Below are positions 45,777 to 54,746 of a stretch of 64,000 nt of DNA, piece after piece (the stretch's first letter is position 1; every line of letters starts with the position of its first letter). The DNA is taken from positions 1,646,387-1,710,386 of the forward strand of contig NZ_FNTX01000001.1 in the NCBI RefSeq assembly GCF_900105765.1. Direction: 5' to 3'. The notes beneath the pieces were generated by a model. That model saw nothing but the letters and a program-made list of their open reading frames with translations. It ran no database searches and was not told where the DNA came from. Origin of the DNA: Ruania alba (GTDB taxonomy: Bacteria; Actinomycetota; Actinomycetes; Actinomycetales; Beutenbergiaceae). Position numbers and translations under genes: made by a program.

Positions 45777-46141
45777 GCCCGCCACTCCTGCACCAGTTCC
45801 GTGATCGCGATTCCTGCGCCGCTCGAGTCGTACAGACCCACGGTCACCATGAACGCCTCGTCCTCCGTCGTCTACACCACCGTCGTGGTGAGCGCACCGT
45901 CACCCATCTCGTCCGAGGTGAGCTGGCGATCACCGGTGATGCCGTGCGCATGCTGCACCTCGGCGAGCCGCTCCAGCTCCTCCGGATCGGTCTGTGTTTC
46001 CCACGTGCCCTCGAAGTCGCCGGCCGCATATTCCTGCAGATGGTCCGCCTCGACGACCAGCAGCTCGTCGCCCCGGTCACAGCCGGCTGCGATCACCACC
46101 AGCAGCCCGGCCACCGCCGCGCCCGTCACCTGCGTCCTCAT
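45773..46141 (-). pseudogene. Small lipoprotein paralogue interrupted by an in-frame TAG
   Basis: The signal peptide ends LVVIAAGC (lipobox), and DPEELERLAEVQHAHGITGD aligns with the intact neighbour. Translation stops at TAG (45872-45874). Reading through, the frame continues TTEDEAFMVTVGLYDSSGAG and ends ITELVQEWRA at 45773, overlapping the neighbour's ATG. The continuation aligns with the neighbour (ATEDDRATIVV..., IEDLVTSWR), and the TAG falls opposite its Tyr codon. A single-base Tyr-to-stop change explains it. A 90-residue truncated product may still be made. A sequencing error is the alternative. Confidence 0.7.
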
Positions 46142-46202
46142 GCAGTCATCGTCGAGCACCACGGGCCGGATAACCATGGGCAGCAGAGCCCATCCCCGCA
46201 CC

Positions 46203-47162
46203 ATGGGTCACAATGGCGTCGTGACTCCGCTCACCTCGCTCCGGCTGCGCCTCAACGCGGCCCTGATGCTACGCGTCGCGGGGCCGGACCCGGTGGGCAT
46301 CCAACGTCGCATCCACGCGACCCCGGGGCCGCGCTGGTTCGCACCGGACTCCCCGATCGGGATCGTGCACGGGGACGCGTCCATGTACGTGGGCGGGATC
46401 CGTGCCCTCCTCCTGCAGTCGTTGCACCCGCTCGCGATGGCCGCGATCGCACAGCACTCGCGCTACCGCGAGGACGTCTGGGGGCGTCTGGCCCGTACCG
46501 CCACCTATATCGCCACCACCACCTACGCCACCATCGAGGATGCCGAACAGGCGATCGCCGTCGTTCATGCGGTGCATACGAGGATCCACGGCACAGCCCC
46601 TGACGGCCGGCCCTACCGCGCCGACGACCCGCAGCTGCTCACGTGGGTGCACCTCGCCGAGATCGACTCCTTCCTCACCGCGCACCAGGTGCTCGGCCGG
46701 CGCCCCCTCTCGCCCACCGACGCCGACACCTACGTCGACCAGACCGCATCGGTCGCCCGCCGTCTCGGCGCCGCCGACGTGCCCACCACGGCCACCGGGC
46801 TGCGGGCGGCCCTCGACCGCTACCAGCCGGAGCTGTCGGGCTCCCCCGAGGCGCGGGAGGTGGCAGAGTTCCTGGTGCACCATCCGCCCGTGCCTCCCTT
46901 GGCCACACCGGGCTATGCGCTGTTGGCGAGGGCCGCCGTCGCCAGCCTGCCCGCTCGGGCACGGACCATGCTGGGCCTGCCCGCCCAGGTGACCGCTCGC
47001 CCGGCCCTGCTGGCCGGCCGGGTGGGTACCGAGCTGATCCGCTGGATCAGCACTCCTCCCCCGCTTGCCCCGCACGACGGCGGCCCTTCCGTCGACGGCG
47101 GACCGAACCATCATGAACCGCTCACCGCAGACTCCGCCCTCGACCCTCAGGAGCAACGATGA
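46203..47162 (+). CDS. MpaB-like oxygenase family protein (DUF2236)
   Basis: About 319 residues; ATG 46203 or GTG 46221 are both possible starts, and neither has a good ribosome-binding site. The DUF2236 core is visible: FAPDSPIGIVHGDASMYVGG, LLLQSLHPLAMAAIAQHS, YREDVWGRLARTATYIATTT, AIAVVHAVHTRIHG and LLTWVHLAEIDSFLTAH. The family includes MpaB/P and the related heme enzyme Lcp (rubber oxygenase); the conserved histidines may bind heme b. The physiological substrate is unknown. Its stop overlaps the PIG-L gene by 4 bp. Confidence 0.82.
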   Translation: MGHNGVVTPLTSLRLRLNAALMLRVAGPDPVGIQRRIHATPGPRWFAPDSPIGIVHGDASMYVGGIRALLLQSLHPLAMAAIAQHSRYREDVWGRLARTATYIATTTYATIEDAEQAIAVVHAVHTRIHGTAPDGRPYRADDPQLLTWVHLAEIDSFLTAHQVLGRRPLSPTDADTYVDQTASVARRLGAADVPTTATGLRAALDRYQPELSGSPEAREVAEFLVHHPPVPPLATPGYALLARAAVASLPARARTMLGLPAQVTARPALLAGRVGTELIRWISTPPPLAPHDGGPSVDGGPNHHEPLTADSALDPQEQR

Positions 47163-47893
47163 CCGACCAGCCCACCCTGCCCACCGTCGACGAGGACTGG
47201 ACCACGGCTCTCGCCGTGGTCGCCCACCCGGACGACATGGAGTTCGGCACCGCCGCGGCCGTGGCCCGCTGGACCGCGCAGGGCAAGACCGTCGTCTACT
47301 GCATGGTCACCTCCGGCGAGGCCGGAATCGACGCACTCCCGCCGGAACAGTCCGGGCCGCTGCGGGAACAGGAAGAGATCGCCTCGGCCCGCGCGGTCGG
47401 CGTCGACCTCGTGGAGTTCCTCCGCCTGCCCGACGGCGTGCTGGAGTACGGCGTGCCGCTGCGTCAGGCGATCACCGCCCAGGTGCGCAAGCATCGACCC
47501 GAGATCGTCATCACCGGCAACCACCGGGACACCTTCGCCGGCGGGTTCCTCAACCAGGCCGACCACATCGCCACCGGCCGCGCCACTATCGACGCCGTCC
47601 GTGACGCCGGGAACCGGTGGATCTTCCCCGACCAGATCACCGATGGCGTCGAGCCCTGGAACGGGGTCCGCCAGGTCTGGGTGGCCGGCTCCCCCGCGCC
47701 CACCCACGGCGTCGATGTCACCGACACCTTCGACGAGGGCGTCGCCTCCTTGAAGGAACACGCGGCCTACATCGATGGGCTGAACTGGGAGTTCGACCCG
47801 GAGGCGTTCCTCACCGAGATCTGCACGGCCGAAGGCACCCGCCTCGGCGTGACGTACGGTTCGACGTTCGAGGTGGTCAACCTGGGCGGCTGA
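47159..47893 (+). CDS. PIG-L family deacetylase
   Basis: A 244-residue zinc-dependent deacetylase-fold protein. The metal motif AHPDDMEFG is near residue 23, and the second histidine site is in LNQADHIATGRATIDA with GNHRDTFAGG just before it. Substrates in actinobacteria include GlcNAc-inositol (mycothiol pathway) and conjugates (Mca), but this sequence lacks features that allow a choice. It overlaps the MpaB-like gene (ATGA). Confidence 0.88.
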   Translation: MTDQPTLPTVDEDWTTALAVVAHPDDMEFGTAAAVARWTAQGKTVVYCMVTSGEAGIDALPPEQSGPLREQEEIASARAVGVDLVEFLRLPDGVLEYGVPLRQAITAQVRKHRPEIVITGNHRDTFAGGFLNQADHIATGRATIDAVRDAGNRWIFPDQITDGVEPWNGVRQVWVAGSPAPTHGVDVTDTFDEGVASLKEHAAYIDGLNWEFDPEAFLTEICTAEGTRLGVTYGSTFEVVNLGG

Positions 47894-47921
47894 GGTGCGC
47901 AGCGCCGGTAGTCTCGCTGGC

Positions 47922-48287
47922 ATGAGTTCCGAGCGATCCGGTGGCCGCGACCGCCGTGCCGGCCGCGTGCCGGGCATGCTCGGCGTCGTCATCCGGTCGC
48001 GATGGCTGGTGACCGCTCTCGCGATCCTCAGTGCGTGCGCCGGGGTCGCCGGCCTGGTCGTCCGGCTCACCTCCCCGGACGGGTTTGCCATCTTCACCTT
48101 GGACCTCGCCGACTTGCGGACTGCCGCCTTCGTCTTCGGTGTGGTGGCGCTGAACGGGTCGATGGACCACAGCACCCCCGGGCCCGGGGTCGGGCCGCCG
48201 AAGGGCTGGCAGCGGGGCACGTTCCTGTTGAGCGTCCTGGGTGGCTCGCTGGGGCTGGTGCTGCTCGTCGTCTACCTGGTCGGCTGA
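47922..48287 (+). CDS. Small membrane protein, unknown function
   Basis: A 121-residue protein with a basic N-terminus (residues 1-25) and three hydrophobic segments: about 26-50, around 55-75, and about 95-120 (LLSVLGGSLGLVLLVVYLVG). It lies 28 bp behind the PIG-L gene and is convergent with the GH1 gene. No family is recognised. Confidence 0.55.
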   Translation: MSSERSGGRDRRAGRVPGMLGVVIRSRWLVTALAILSACAGVAGLVVRLTSPDGFAIFTLDLADLRTAAFVFGVVALNGSMDHSTPGPGVGPPKGWQRGTFLLSVLGGSLGLVLLVVYLVG

Positions 48288-48308
48288 TCGGCCGGCTGGG
48301 CCCGATCC

Positions 48309-49724
48309 TCAGCCGAACTCGCCGGAGGCATCCACGACGGACTCCGGCGCGTTCTCGTCCCACGGAACCAGGGCGTTCGCCCGGGCGATCTGTGCGTAAT
48401 GCCACGCGCTGTCCTTAGGGGTGCGCTCCCCCGTGCGATAGTCCACGTAGACGAGCCCGAACCGCGGCCGGTACCCGAGGGCCCACTCGAAGTTGTCCAG
48501 CAAGGACCAGTGCATGTACCCGACCACGGGGGCACCGGCCTCGATCGCCTCGGCCATCGCCGCCACGTGCGCGCGCAGGTAGCGGATCCGGCGCACGTCA
48601 TGCACTCGACCGTCCGGTCCCGGTCCGTCACCGTAGATGGCACCGTTCTCGGTGATCATGAGCGGCGTCCCCGGGTAGTCGGCGCTCAGCCGGAGCAGCA
48701 GGTCGCGGAACGCACCTGGCGCGATCTCGGTGCCCTCGTCGGTACGGGACACCTCGCCCCGGCTGCCGATCACCTTCCACGGGAATGGGGTGCCCGGCCC
48801 CGGTTCGGCAGCCGCCATCACCCGGTGCGTGTAGTAGTTCACCGCGAGGAAGTCGCTGCGCCCGCCGATCGCGGCCTCGTCTCCGTCGCGGATGAAGTCC
48901 AGGGGCGCACCCGTGGCTCGCTCCCAGTGCTCGCGCATGTCCGCCGGATACCCCGAACCGAGCAACGGCTCGAGGAACCACCGGTTCACGTACCCGTCCG
49001 AGCCCTCTGCTGCGGCCACGTCGGCCGGGTCCTCGCTCGCGGGCACACACGGCAGCAGATTCGGGGCGGCACCGATCCTGCCGTCGGTCAGTTCACGGAG
49101 TACGTCATAAGCGGCGCCGTGCCCGAGCAGCACGTGGTGCCCGGCGCGCACCGCCTTACCGAGGTCGGCGATCCCCGGGGCGTGCAGGCCCAGCTGGTAG
49201 CCGAGCAGCTGGATGATCCACGGCTCGTTCTGGGTGATCCACCAGGGCACCCGGTCGCCCAGGCGCTCCCCGACGGCGGACGCGTACTCGGCGAATGCGG
49301 CCACGCTCTCCCGGCCGACCCAGCCCTCGTGGGCCATCAGCGCCGAGGGCATGTCCCAGTGGTTCAGGGTGAGCACCGGGGCGATCCCGGCGTCCAACAA
49401 CGAGTCGACCACCCGCTCATAGTGGTCGAGCGCCCGGGATTCCACCCGTCCGGTGCCCTCGGGCATGACCCGCGACCAGGCGACCGAGAACCGATACGCG
49501 CTCAGCCCGAGCCGGCGCAGCAGCGCCACGTCCTCCGACCACCGCTCGTAGGAGCGGCATGCGATCGCCGCGTCCACCCCGCCCTCGATGGCTCCGGGCC
49601 GGGCAGCGAAGTCCTCCCATACGCTTCGCCCGCGCCCGTCCGCCTCCAGGGCACCCTCGATCTGGTGCGCACTGGTGGCGGCGCCCCAGAGGAAGTCGTC
49701 CGGGAATGTCGTGCTCTTGCTCAT
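48309..49724 (-). CDS. GH1 beta-glucosidase
   Basis: A 471-residue cytosolic glycosidase. The start at 49724 follows GAGGGAG. DDFLWGAATSAHQIEGA is the family N-terminus, the acid/base glutamate is in WWITQNEPWI (about residue 166) and the nucleophile glutamate is in LMITENGAIYGDGPG (about residue 362). HWSLLDNFEWALGYRPRFGL matches the C-terminal signature. It cleaves beta-glucosides or beta-galactosides from the non-reducing end. It lies downstream of the (alpha/alpha)6 protein but is separated by a 228-bp gap with repeats, so it may be an independent unit. Confidence 0.95.
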   Translation of the reverse strand: MSKSTTFPDDFLWGAATSAHQIEGALEADGRGRSVWEDFAARPGAIEGGVDAAIACRSYERWSEDVALLRRLGLSAYRFSVAWSRVMPEGTGRVESRALDHYERVVDSLLDAGIAPVLTLNHWDMPSALMAHEGWVGRESVAAFAEYASAVGERLGDRVPWWITQNEPWIIQLLGYQLGLHAPGIADLGKAVRAGHHVLLGHGAAYDVLRELTDGRIGAAPNLLPCVPASEDPADVAAAEGSDGYVNRWFLEPLLGSGYPADMREHWERATGAPLDFIRDGDEAAIGGRSDFLAVNYYTHRVMAAAEPGPGTPFPWKVIGSRGEVSRTDEGTEIAPGAFRDLLLRLSADYPGTPLMITENGAIYGDGPGPDGRVHDVRRIRYLRAHVAAMAEAIEAGAPVVGYMHWSLLDNFEWALGYRPRFGLVYVDYRTGERTPKDSAWHYAQIARANALVPWDENAPESVVDASGEFG

Positions 49725-49790
49725 CTGTGCTCCCTCGTTCCTGCCCATTCACCGTCGGCGATGTCCACGTCGGTGCCGGCCACCACCGCC

Positions 49791-49921
49791 CGGTAGGTGC
49801 CACTCCTCGTCGTCTGCTCGCGGCCAGACCGACAACCACCGGCACCCACTCGGCACCCACCGACTCGGTAGGCGCCACTCGCCGTCGCCACCCCGCCGCC
49901 AGACCGACAACCACCGGCACC
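49791..49921. repeat. Two 56-bp direct repeats in the gap 49725-49952
   Basis: Copies at 49791-49846 and 49866-49921 (period 75 bp) share both ends exactly: CGGTAGG at the start and CCAGACCGACAACCACCGGC near the end. The middle differs at several positions. They lie between the GH1 start and the stop of the upstream gene, where promoter or operator DNA is expected. Function is unknown. Confidence 0.7.
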
Positions 49922-49952
49922 TACCCGGCCGGTCGTCCCGCCGCGGTGCACC

Positions 49953-51899
49953 TCACGCCCGCCCGGCGGCCAGCGCCTGCTCGGCACCCAGCAGCAGCAC
50001 ACCGACGCTCCAGGCGTGCGAGAGCCCGAGGATCATCCCCTTCGGCTGGAACGCGGCCGTCTGGTAATACCGCTCGGTGATCATGCCGCGGTAGGCGTTC
50101 ATCTCCCCGTCCACCCGCGGCACGCACTGCCGGAAGCAGGCCAGGTGCTCGAGCGCCCGGTCGGCGTAATAGTCGTCTCCGAGCGCCTCGGCGAGCTGCA
50201 GCATCTCCGCGGTGCACACCATGCCGTAGGCGTGCAGGTGCGGGTTCGAGGGCGAGGCGTTGTCCGCGCCCCGGCTGGCGAAGCCGTACATCCCGAGTGG
50301 GGTGCGCGGATCGAAACCGGTGTTGTAGGTGTACCGGAAGGTGAGCATCCAGTCCGCGGCCCGGCGGGCCAGGTCCAGCCAGCGTGCCTCGCCGGTGCGC
50401 CGGTGCAGCGCCATGTAGGCGAGCACGGCGGCGTATCCGTCCTCCGAGCTCGGCGCCAGGTCCACGTCCTCGGGGGCGCCGTAGAGGAATTCCTCGTCCA
50501 CGAATCGTGCGTAGTACTCCCCCGCGCGCTGGGCAGCCGCCAGGTAGCGCCCGTCACCATCGAGCCCCTGCTCCCCCGCTTCGCACAGTGCCGCCACCCA
50601 GGTGAGCCCGGCCGCGCCGGACCAACTCATCACGTGCCCGGTCTGCGCGTGGTGCAGGGTGCCGAGATTGCCGTCATCCCGCTGCCGGCCCGCCATCACG
50701 TCGAGATTGCTGACGGCGGCTGCTCGCCACCGCGGGTGACGCACCCCGGAGGGGGTGCCCAGGGCACGCACCAGGAACAGCGCCGCTTCCCCGAGCGTGC
50801 GGGCGTGCAACGCCCCCTTGATCGGTGACCAGGACTGCGCCCAGCCGGTCGCCCGGTACCAGGTGCCCCAGAAGGTGCCCGAAGGTGCCAGCTCTGCGGT
50901 GCAGAAGTCGATCACCCGCTCCGCCGCGGCCACCGCGGCCTCATCACCGGTCCTGTGCCCGTATCCGAGTAGCGCCTGGGCCCACGGGATGCCGCTGACC
51001 CAGCCGATGTGCATGGCCTGCCGGTCGGTGCCGCCGATGCCACGGTCGAAGCCGATCGTCTCCAGCAGCACGCCCGGGTCGGGGTCGTAGTGCCAGCGCA
51101 CCAGTCCTTCGGCGGCGATGTCGGCGGCCTCAGGCACGCTCACCCACGGCTCGACCGGCGCCTCGTCCGCCCACAGCTCGTGCACGGCGCGCAGCACCTC
51201 GGCGTAGCCGTGCCGGTCGCCGTCGAGCTCGGCAACCCACGCAGTGAGCGTGTGCTCCTCGGCGGGCTGCCACGTGTGTTCCTCCCGGAGGGCGGGCGCC
51301 GCTACCTGGGTGCCGTCATAGGAGACTGGGTGCTCGGCGTAGGGGAACCGCAGGTGCACGCGGGCGCCCGTCTCGCCGGCGGAGAGCCCCGGTCCGGTCA
51401 TCCCCAGCGTTGAGGACTCCTGCGCCACGAGCACCACACCGCCGGTGTCGCTCCACCCGAACACGGCCGGGGTGGCGGCCCGGTCGGCGCGGAACTCCCA
51501 GGCCGAGCTCACCATGGCCTGCGGGTCCGCCTCCCCGACGGCGAAACGCGGGAAGATCCGGTCGCACGCCTCGGGCCGGTTCTCTCCGTAGAAGGCGCCC
51601 GGGATCAGCCACCACGGCCATTCCTTAACGACGCCTCCCCGCTTGCCGGCCTGACTGCCTCCCTCACTGCCTGCCGCGTCGCCTGTCTCGCTGGACTCCT
51701 CGGTTGCCGGCCCTCCGGGGATCTCAGCGACCAGTCGCACGCTGGCGGTCACCGGCTCGGGGCCGAGGTACCGAACGTCCAGGCGCACCGGACGCAACCC
51801 GGCCACGCCCGGCTCCCCCACGGCCACCGTCACCTCGAATGCGTCGGACGGGACGCCGTCGGCAGTCTCGACGATCGCCTCCAGGTGCGGGCCGGCCAT
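49953..51899 (-). CDS. (alpha/alpha)6-barrel glycosidase-like protein, unassigned family
   Basis: A 648-residue cytosolic protein; the ATG shares one base with the GH38 stop (TGATG). The N-terminal third is beta-rich (about residues 1-210). The C-terminal two thirds are a helical toroid with repeated AAERVIDFCTAELAPSGTFW, AAQRAGEYYARFVDEEFLYG and LARRAADWMLTFRYTYNTGF segments, as in six-hairpin glycosidases. Possible catalytic acids are in GAPEDVDLAPSSEDGYAAVL. I cannot assign a GH or PL number. Tight coupling to GH38 suggests it processes the same glycan. Confidence 0.65.
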   Translation of the reverse strand: MAGPHLEAIVETADGVPSDAFEVTVAVGEPGVAGLRPVRLDVRYLGPEPVTASVRLVAEIPGGPATEESSETGDAAGSEGGSQAGKRGGVVKEWPWWLIPGAFYGENRPEACDRIFPRFAVGEADPQAMVSSAWEFRADRAATPAVFGWSDTGGVVLVAQESSTLGMTGPGLSAGETGARVHLRFPYAEHPVSYDGTQVAAPALREEHTWQPAEEHTLTAWVAELDGDRHGYAEVLRAVHELWADEAPVEPWVSVPEAADIAAEGLVRWHYDPDPGVLLETIGFDRGIGGTDRQAMHIGWVSGIPWAQALLGYGHRTGDEAAVAAAERVIDFCTAELAPSGTFWGTWYRATGWAQSWSPIKGALHARTLGEAALFLVRALGTPSGVRHPRWRAAAVSNLDVMAGRQRDDGNLGTLHHAQTGHVMSWSGAAGLTWVAALCEAGEQGLDGDGRYLAAAQRAGEYYARFVDEEFLYGAPEDVDLAPSSEDGYAAVLAYMALHRRTGEARWLDLARRAADWMLTFRYTYNTGFDPRTPLGMYGFASRGADNASPSNPHLHAYGMVCTAEMLQLAEALGDDYYADRALEHLACFRQCVPRVDGEMNAYRGMITERYYQTAAFQPKGMILGLSHAWSVGVLLLGAEQALAAGRA

Positions 51900-54547
51900 C
51901 ACTCCCCCAGCGGCTGCGTACTGATCTCGGCGACCGGACCGTCGGCGAGCGGCCACTCGATCAGGTCGGTCTCGGTCACCGCCCCGTCGGCGGTGATCCG
52001 GAAGGTGCGGATCTGGTGCGCGCCGAAGTCGGTCTCCAGCACCTGACCGGTGAGCGGCAGCTCCAGCCGCGCCCGTGCCGGGCGGCCGGTGGTCTCCACC
52101 GCCCGCACGATCAGATCCGGTGCGCCACCGCCGCGGGCGGCCTCGGTGATCTTGATCGCGGTGATCATCACCTGCTCGCCACCGTCGGCGGCGAAGGAGC
52201 CGACCGGGGCCAGCTCGCCGTCGTGGAAGGACTCCAGCATCGCCCGCACCGGCGCGCTCAGCTCGTTGCCACGGCGGGTCAGGTTCGCCTCGCGCCAGTC
52301 CCCGGCATGCGGAACCAGCAGATAGCTGAAGGACTGCATCCCCTGATCCTGGAAGGAGTAGAAGCCCTCCGGGTCGAGCAGCCGCGGGTCGTGCCAGGAG
52401 TAGACAGGGCTGCGCACCGCCGTCACGCCGATGCTCGGGTCCGCGCCGTTCTCGGCCGGGGACACGTCGTAGCCGTGCTTGGTGGTGGTCACCACGGCGA
52501 GCCCGGCCCGGCGGTGGTCCCCCCGCCGCAGGGTCCCACTCACGCTCACCCACTGCTGGGCGGGCTCCTCGGCACCATCCACCGGACGGTCGATCGCGGC
52601 GTACGGGATCTCGTAGGTGGCCTCGGTCTCGTCCAGGGCCACCGGGAAGCGCAGCTTGAGCAGGTGGTGCTCCTCACGCCAGTCGAGGGTCGTGCGCACC
52701 TCTACGTGGTCGGAGTCCCGGGTGAGGATGAACTCCTCCACCAGCGTGGAGCGACCCCACGCACGTTCCACCCGGATCCGGGCCCGCACCGGACCGCTCT
52801 CCCGCACCAGGGCGCGCACCACCGGCATCTCCTCGCCCGGCCAGGCGTAGGAGACGACCCGGTGGCCCCAGGTGTCGGTGGGGTCGTCGCACACCTGGGT
52901 GTGCGGCCCGGTCGCGCCGCCGAAGACGTCGGCACCGGTGCGCTTGTCCAGCAGGGAGCGCACCCAGCCACCCGCCTGGTCGATCTCGAGCCTCAGGTGC
53001 TGGTTCTCCACCACGGTGGCGCCCGCGTGCTCGGCCACGGTGAGGCCGGCGTCGTCGATCTCCTTCGGCCCGCGCAGCAGCCGGTAGAGCCGGTACCCGA
53101 ACGCCGGGATCTCCGTCTCGAAGGCGCACGCGGCCCGTCCCTTGTCGTCGGTGGTCGCCACGGACTGCACCTTCTGGCACGCCACCGGACGGTCCGCCGC
53201 ATCCACCACGTGCACACCGAGCGGCTGGGCGCCGTACTGCAGCTCCACCACCTGGCGCACCGGCCACGGGTGCGGGTTGAAGACGAGCACCGGCTGCGTG
53301 CCGTCGGCAAAGGGCACGTCGACCTTCCGGGCGATCACGTTCTGCACCTTGGTGATGATCCGCTTGGAGATCGCGATCGCCTCACCGAGCTGGTCGCGGG
53401 AGTCGTCGTAGGAGGGTTCGATCGCCGAGCCGGGCAGGATGTCGTGGAACTGGTTGAAGAGCACCTGCTGCCACGCGCGGTGCAGGTCCTCACCCGGGTG
53501 CTCCAGCCCGTGCAACCGGGTGCCCACGGCCGCCCACCGCTCGGCTGAGAGCACCGCGTTCTGCGCGCGACGTTGCCAGGCCTTGATGCCCGAGTGCGCG
53601 GAGTAGCAGCCCGGCGAGTGGTGCTGTAGATCGTCCGTCCAGACCGGCAGCTGCGCCATCTCCTCGCTGTCGATCCCCCCTCGGCGAGCGATGAACTCGT
53701 CGAAGTACTGCCGCGGTGAGCTCATGACCAGCCTTCCGAAGGATCCCATGCGGTCGAAGCGGTGGATGGAGTCGATGTTCGCCTTGGTCGGGCCGCCGCC
53801 GTGGTTCCCGACCCCGAAGAGCACCATGAGGTCGCCCAGCGAGCGGTCCAGCGCCGCCAGCGCCTTGTCGGTGTGCCCGGAGACGTCGCCGGGCGGGCTG
53901 CAGTACTCGTGCGGGATGCGGTAGCCGAGCACCCGTGAGCCGTCCGGTGCCTCCCACCAGAACGCCGTGCCGAGGCGGCCGTCCTCGGCCGGTCCCGGGC
54001 GCAGGAAGGTGTAGGAGTCCATCCCCTGCCCGCGTAGGATCGCCGGGATCATCGCGTTGTGCCCGAACGGGTCCACGTTCATCCCGACCGTGGCCGTCTT
54101 CCCGAACTTCTCGGCAAGGTACCGCTGCCCGAGGAGACCCTGCCGCGCGAAGGACTCCCCCGTGGGCATGTTGCAGTCCGGCTCGACCCACCAGCCGCCG
54201 GCGTTCACCCACCGGCCCTCGGCCACCCGGGCCTGAATCCGCTCGAACAGCTCCGGGTCCTGTTCCTCCACCCAAGCGAGCAGCACCACCTGGTCGCAGG
54301 TGAAGACGAAGTCGGGGTACTCCTCCATCCGGTCCAGTGCGGAGCGAAAGGTGGCACGTGCCTCCTGGTAGCCCTCCTGCCAGGGCCACAGCCACACCGG
54401 GTCCAGGTGCGTGGCACCGACCATATACAGGGTGCGGTCGAGGGTGGCAGGCGGGCGCCGACCGTTCAGACCGTCCGGCTGGGGGCCGGAGGGTGCGTTC
54501 GCGATCGGTGCAGTAGCGGGACTCGCGTGGTCAGCGACGTCGCTCAT
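51899..54547 (-). CDS. GH38 alpha-mannosidase, 882 aa
   Basis: A retaining alpha-mannosidase of family GH38. The zinc site begins with His and Asp of GATHLDPVWLWPWQEGYQE (near residue 45), and the catalytic nucleophile is expected to be the Asp of GMNVDPFGHNAMIPAIL. The remaining ligand histidine is probably in FGVGNHGGGPTKANID. A central helical bundle (FNQFHDILPGSAI) and C-terminal beta-sandwiches complete the fold. The start at 54547 follows AGGAG with 9-base spacing. No signal peptide is present. It is only distantly similar to the 1026-residue GH38 in the same locus. Confidence 0.9.
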   Translation of the reverse strand: MSDVADHASPATAPIANAPSGPQPDGLNGRRPPATLDRTLYMVGATHLDPVWLWPWQEGYQEARATFRSALDRMEEYPDFVFTCDQVVLLAWVEEQDPELFERIQARVAEGRWVNAGGWWVEPDCNMPTGESFARQGLLGQRYLAEKFGKTATVGMNVDPFGHNAMIPAILRGQGMDSYTFLRPGPAEDGRLGTAFWWEAPDGSRVLGYRIPHEYCSPPGDVSGHTDKALAALDRSLGDLMVLFGVGNHGGGPTKANIDSIHRFDRMGSFGRLVMSSPRQYFDEFIARRGGIDSEEMAQLPVWTDDLQHHSPGCYSAHSGIKAWQRRAQNAVLSAERWAAVGTRLHGLEHPGEDLHRAWQQVLFNQFHDILPGSAIEPSYDDSRDQLGEAIAISKRIITKVQNVIARKVDVPFADGTQPVLVFNPHPWPVRQVVELQYGAQPLGVHVVDAADRPVACQKVQSVATTDDKGRAACAFETEIPAFGYRLYRLLRGPKEIDDAGLTVAEHAGATVVENQHLRLEIDQAGGWVRSLLDKRTGADVFGGATGPHTQVCDDPTDTWGHRVVSYAWPGEEMPVVRALVRESGPVRARIRVERAWGRSTLVEEFILTRDSDHVEVRTTLDWREEHHLLKLRFPVALDETEATYEIPYAAIDRPVDGAEEPAQQWVSVSGTLRRGDHRRAGLAVVTTTKHGYDVSPAENGADPSIGVTAVRSPVYSWHDPRLLDPEGFYSFQDQGMQSFSYLLVPHAGDWREANLTRRGNELSAPVRAMLESFHDGELAPVGSFAADGGEQVMITAIKITEAARGGGAPDLIVRAVETTGRPARARLELPLTGQVLETDFGAHQIRTFRITADGAVTETDLIEWPLADGPVAEISTQPLGE

Positions 54548-54594
54548 GGAGAGCAGCTCCTGGGAAGAGTGGGCGGTCATCGGGGTGCGTCATC

Positions 54595-54610
54595 GAACGT
54601 GGCATCGTTC
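54595..54610 (-). promoter_or_regulatory. Candidate operator upstream of the GH38 gene
   Basis: GAACG-TGGCAT-CGTTC is an inverted repeat with a 6-base spacer in the 199-bp gap 54548-54746, 48 bp before the GH38 start. Such spaced palindromes are typical of sugar-responsive repressor sites, but no regulator gene is in the window. Confidence 0.35.
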
Positions 54611-54677
54611 CCACATCCGACGGTACGCGATCGGTACAGCCATGGCAACGCGGCTTGCTAGTCAGGATCGCGCCGAA

Positions 54678-54695
54678 CTGACGGGTATACGTCAG
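54678..54695 (-). promoter_or_regulatory. Second palindrome upstream of the GH38 gene
   Basis: CTGACG-GGTATA-CGTCAG, an 18-bp inverted repeat whose centre resembles a -10 element. It lies between the tandem MBL gene and GH38 in an AT-richer patch, so a promoter for the downstream three genes is plausible here. Confidence 0.35.
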
Positions 54696-54746
54696 AGCTC
54701 GCTACATGGTGCGAGGCTTGCCGGATGTCCGTCAGCTCGGTACGGG

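Noticed and set aside
49791-49921. CRISPR-like array
   Set aside because: Only two diverged 56-bp copies with a 19-bp gap and no cas genes; not a CRISPR.
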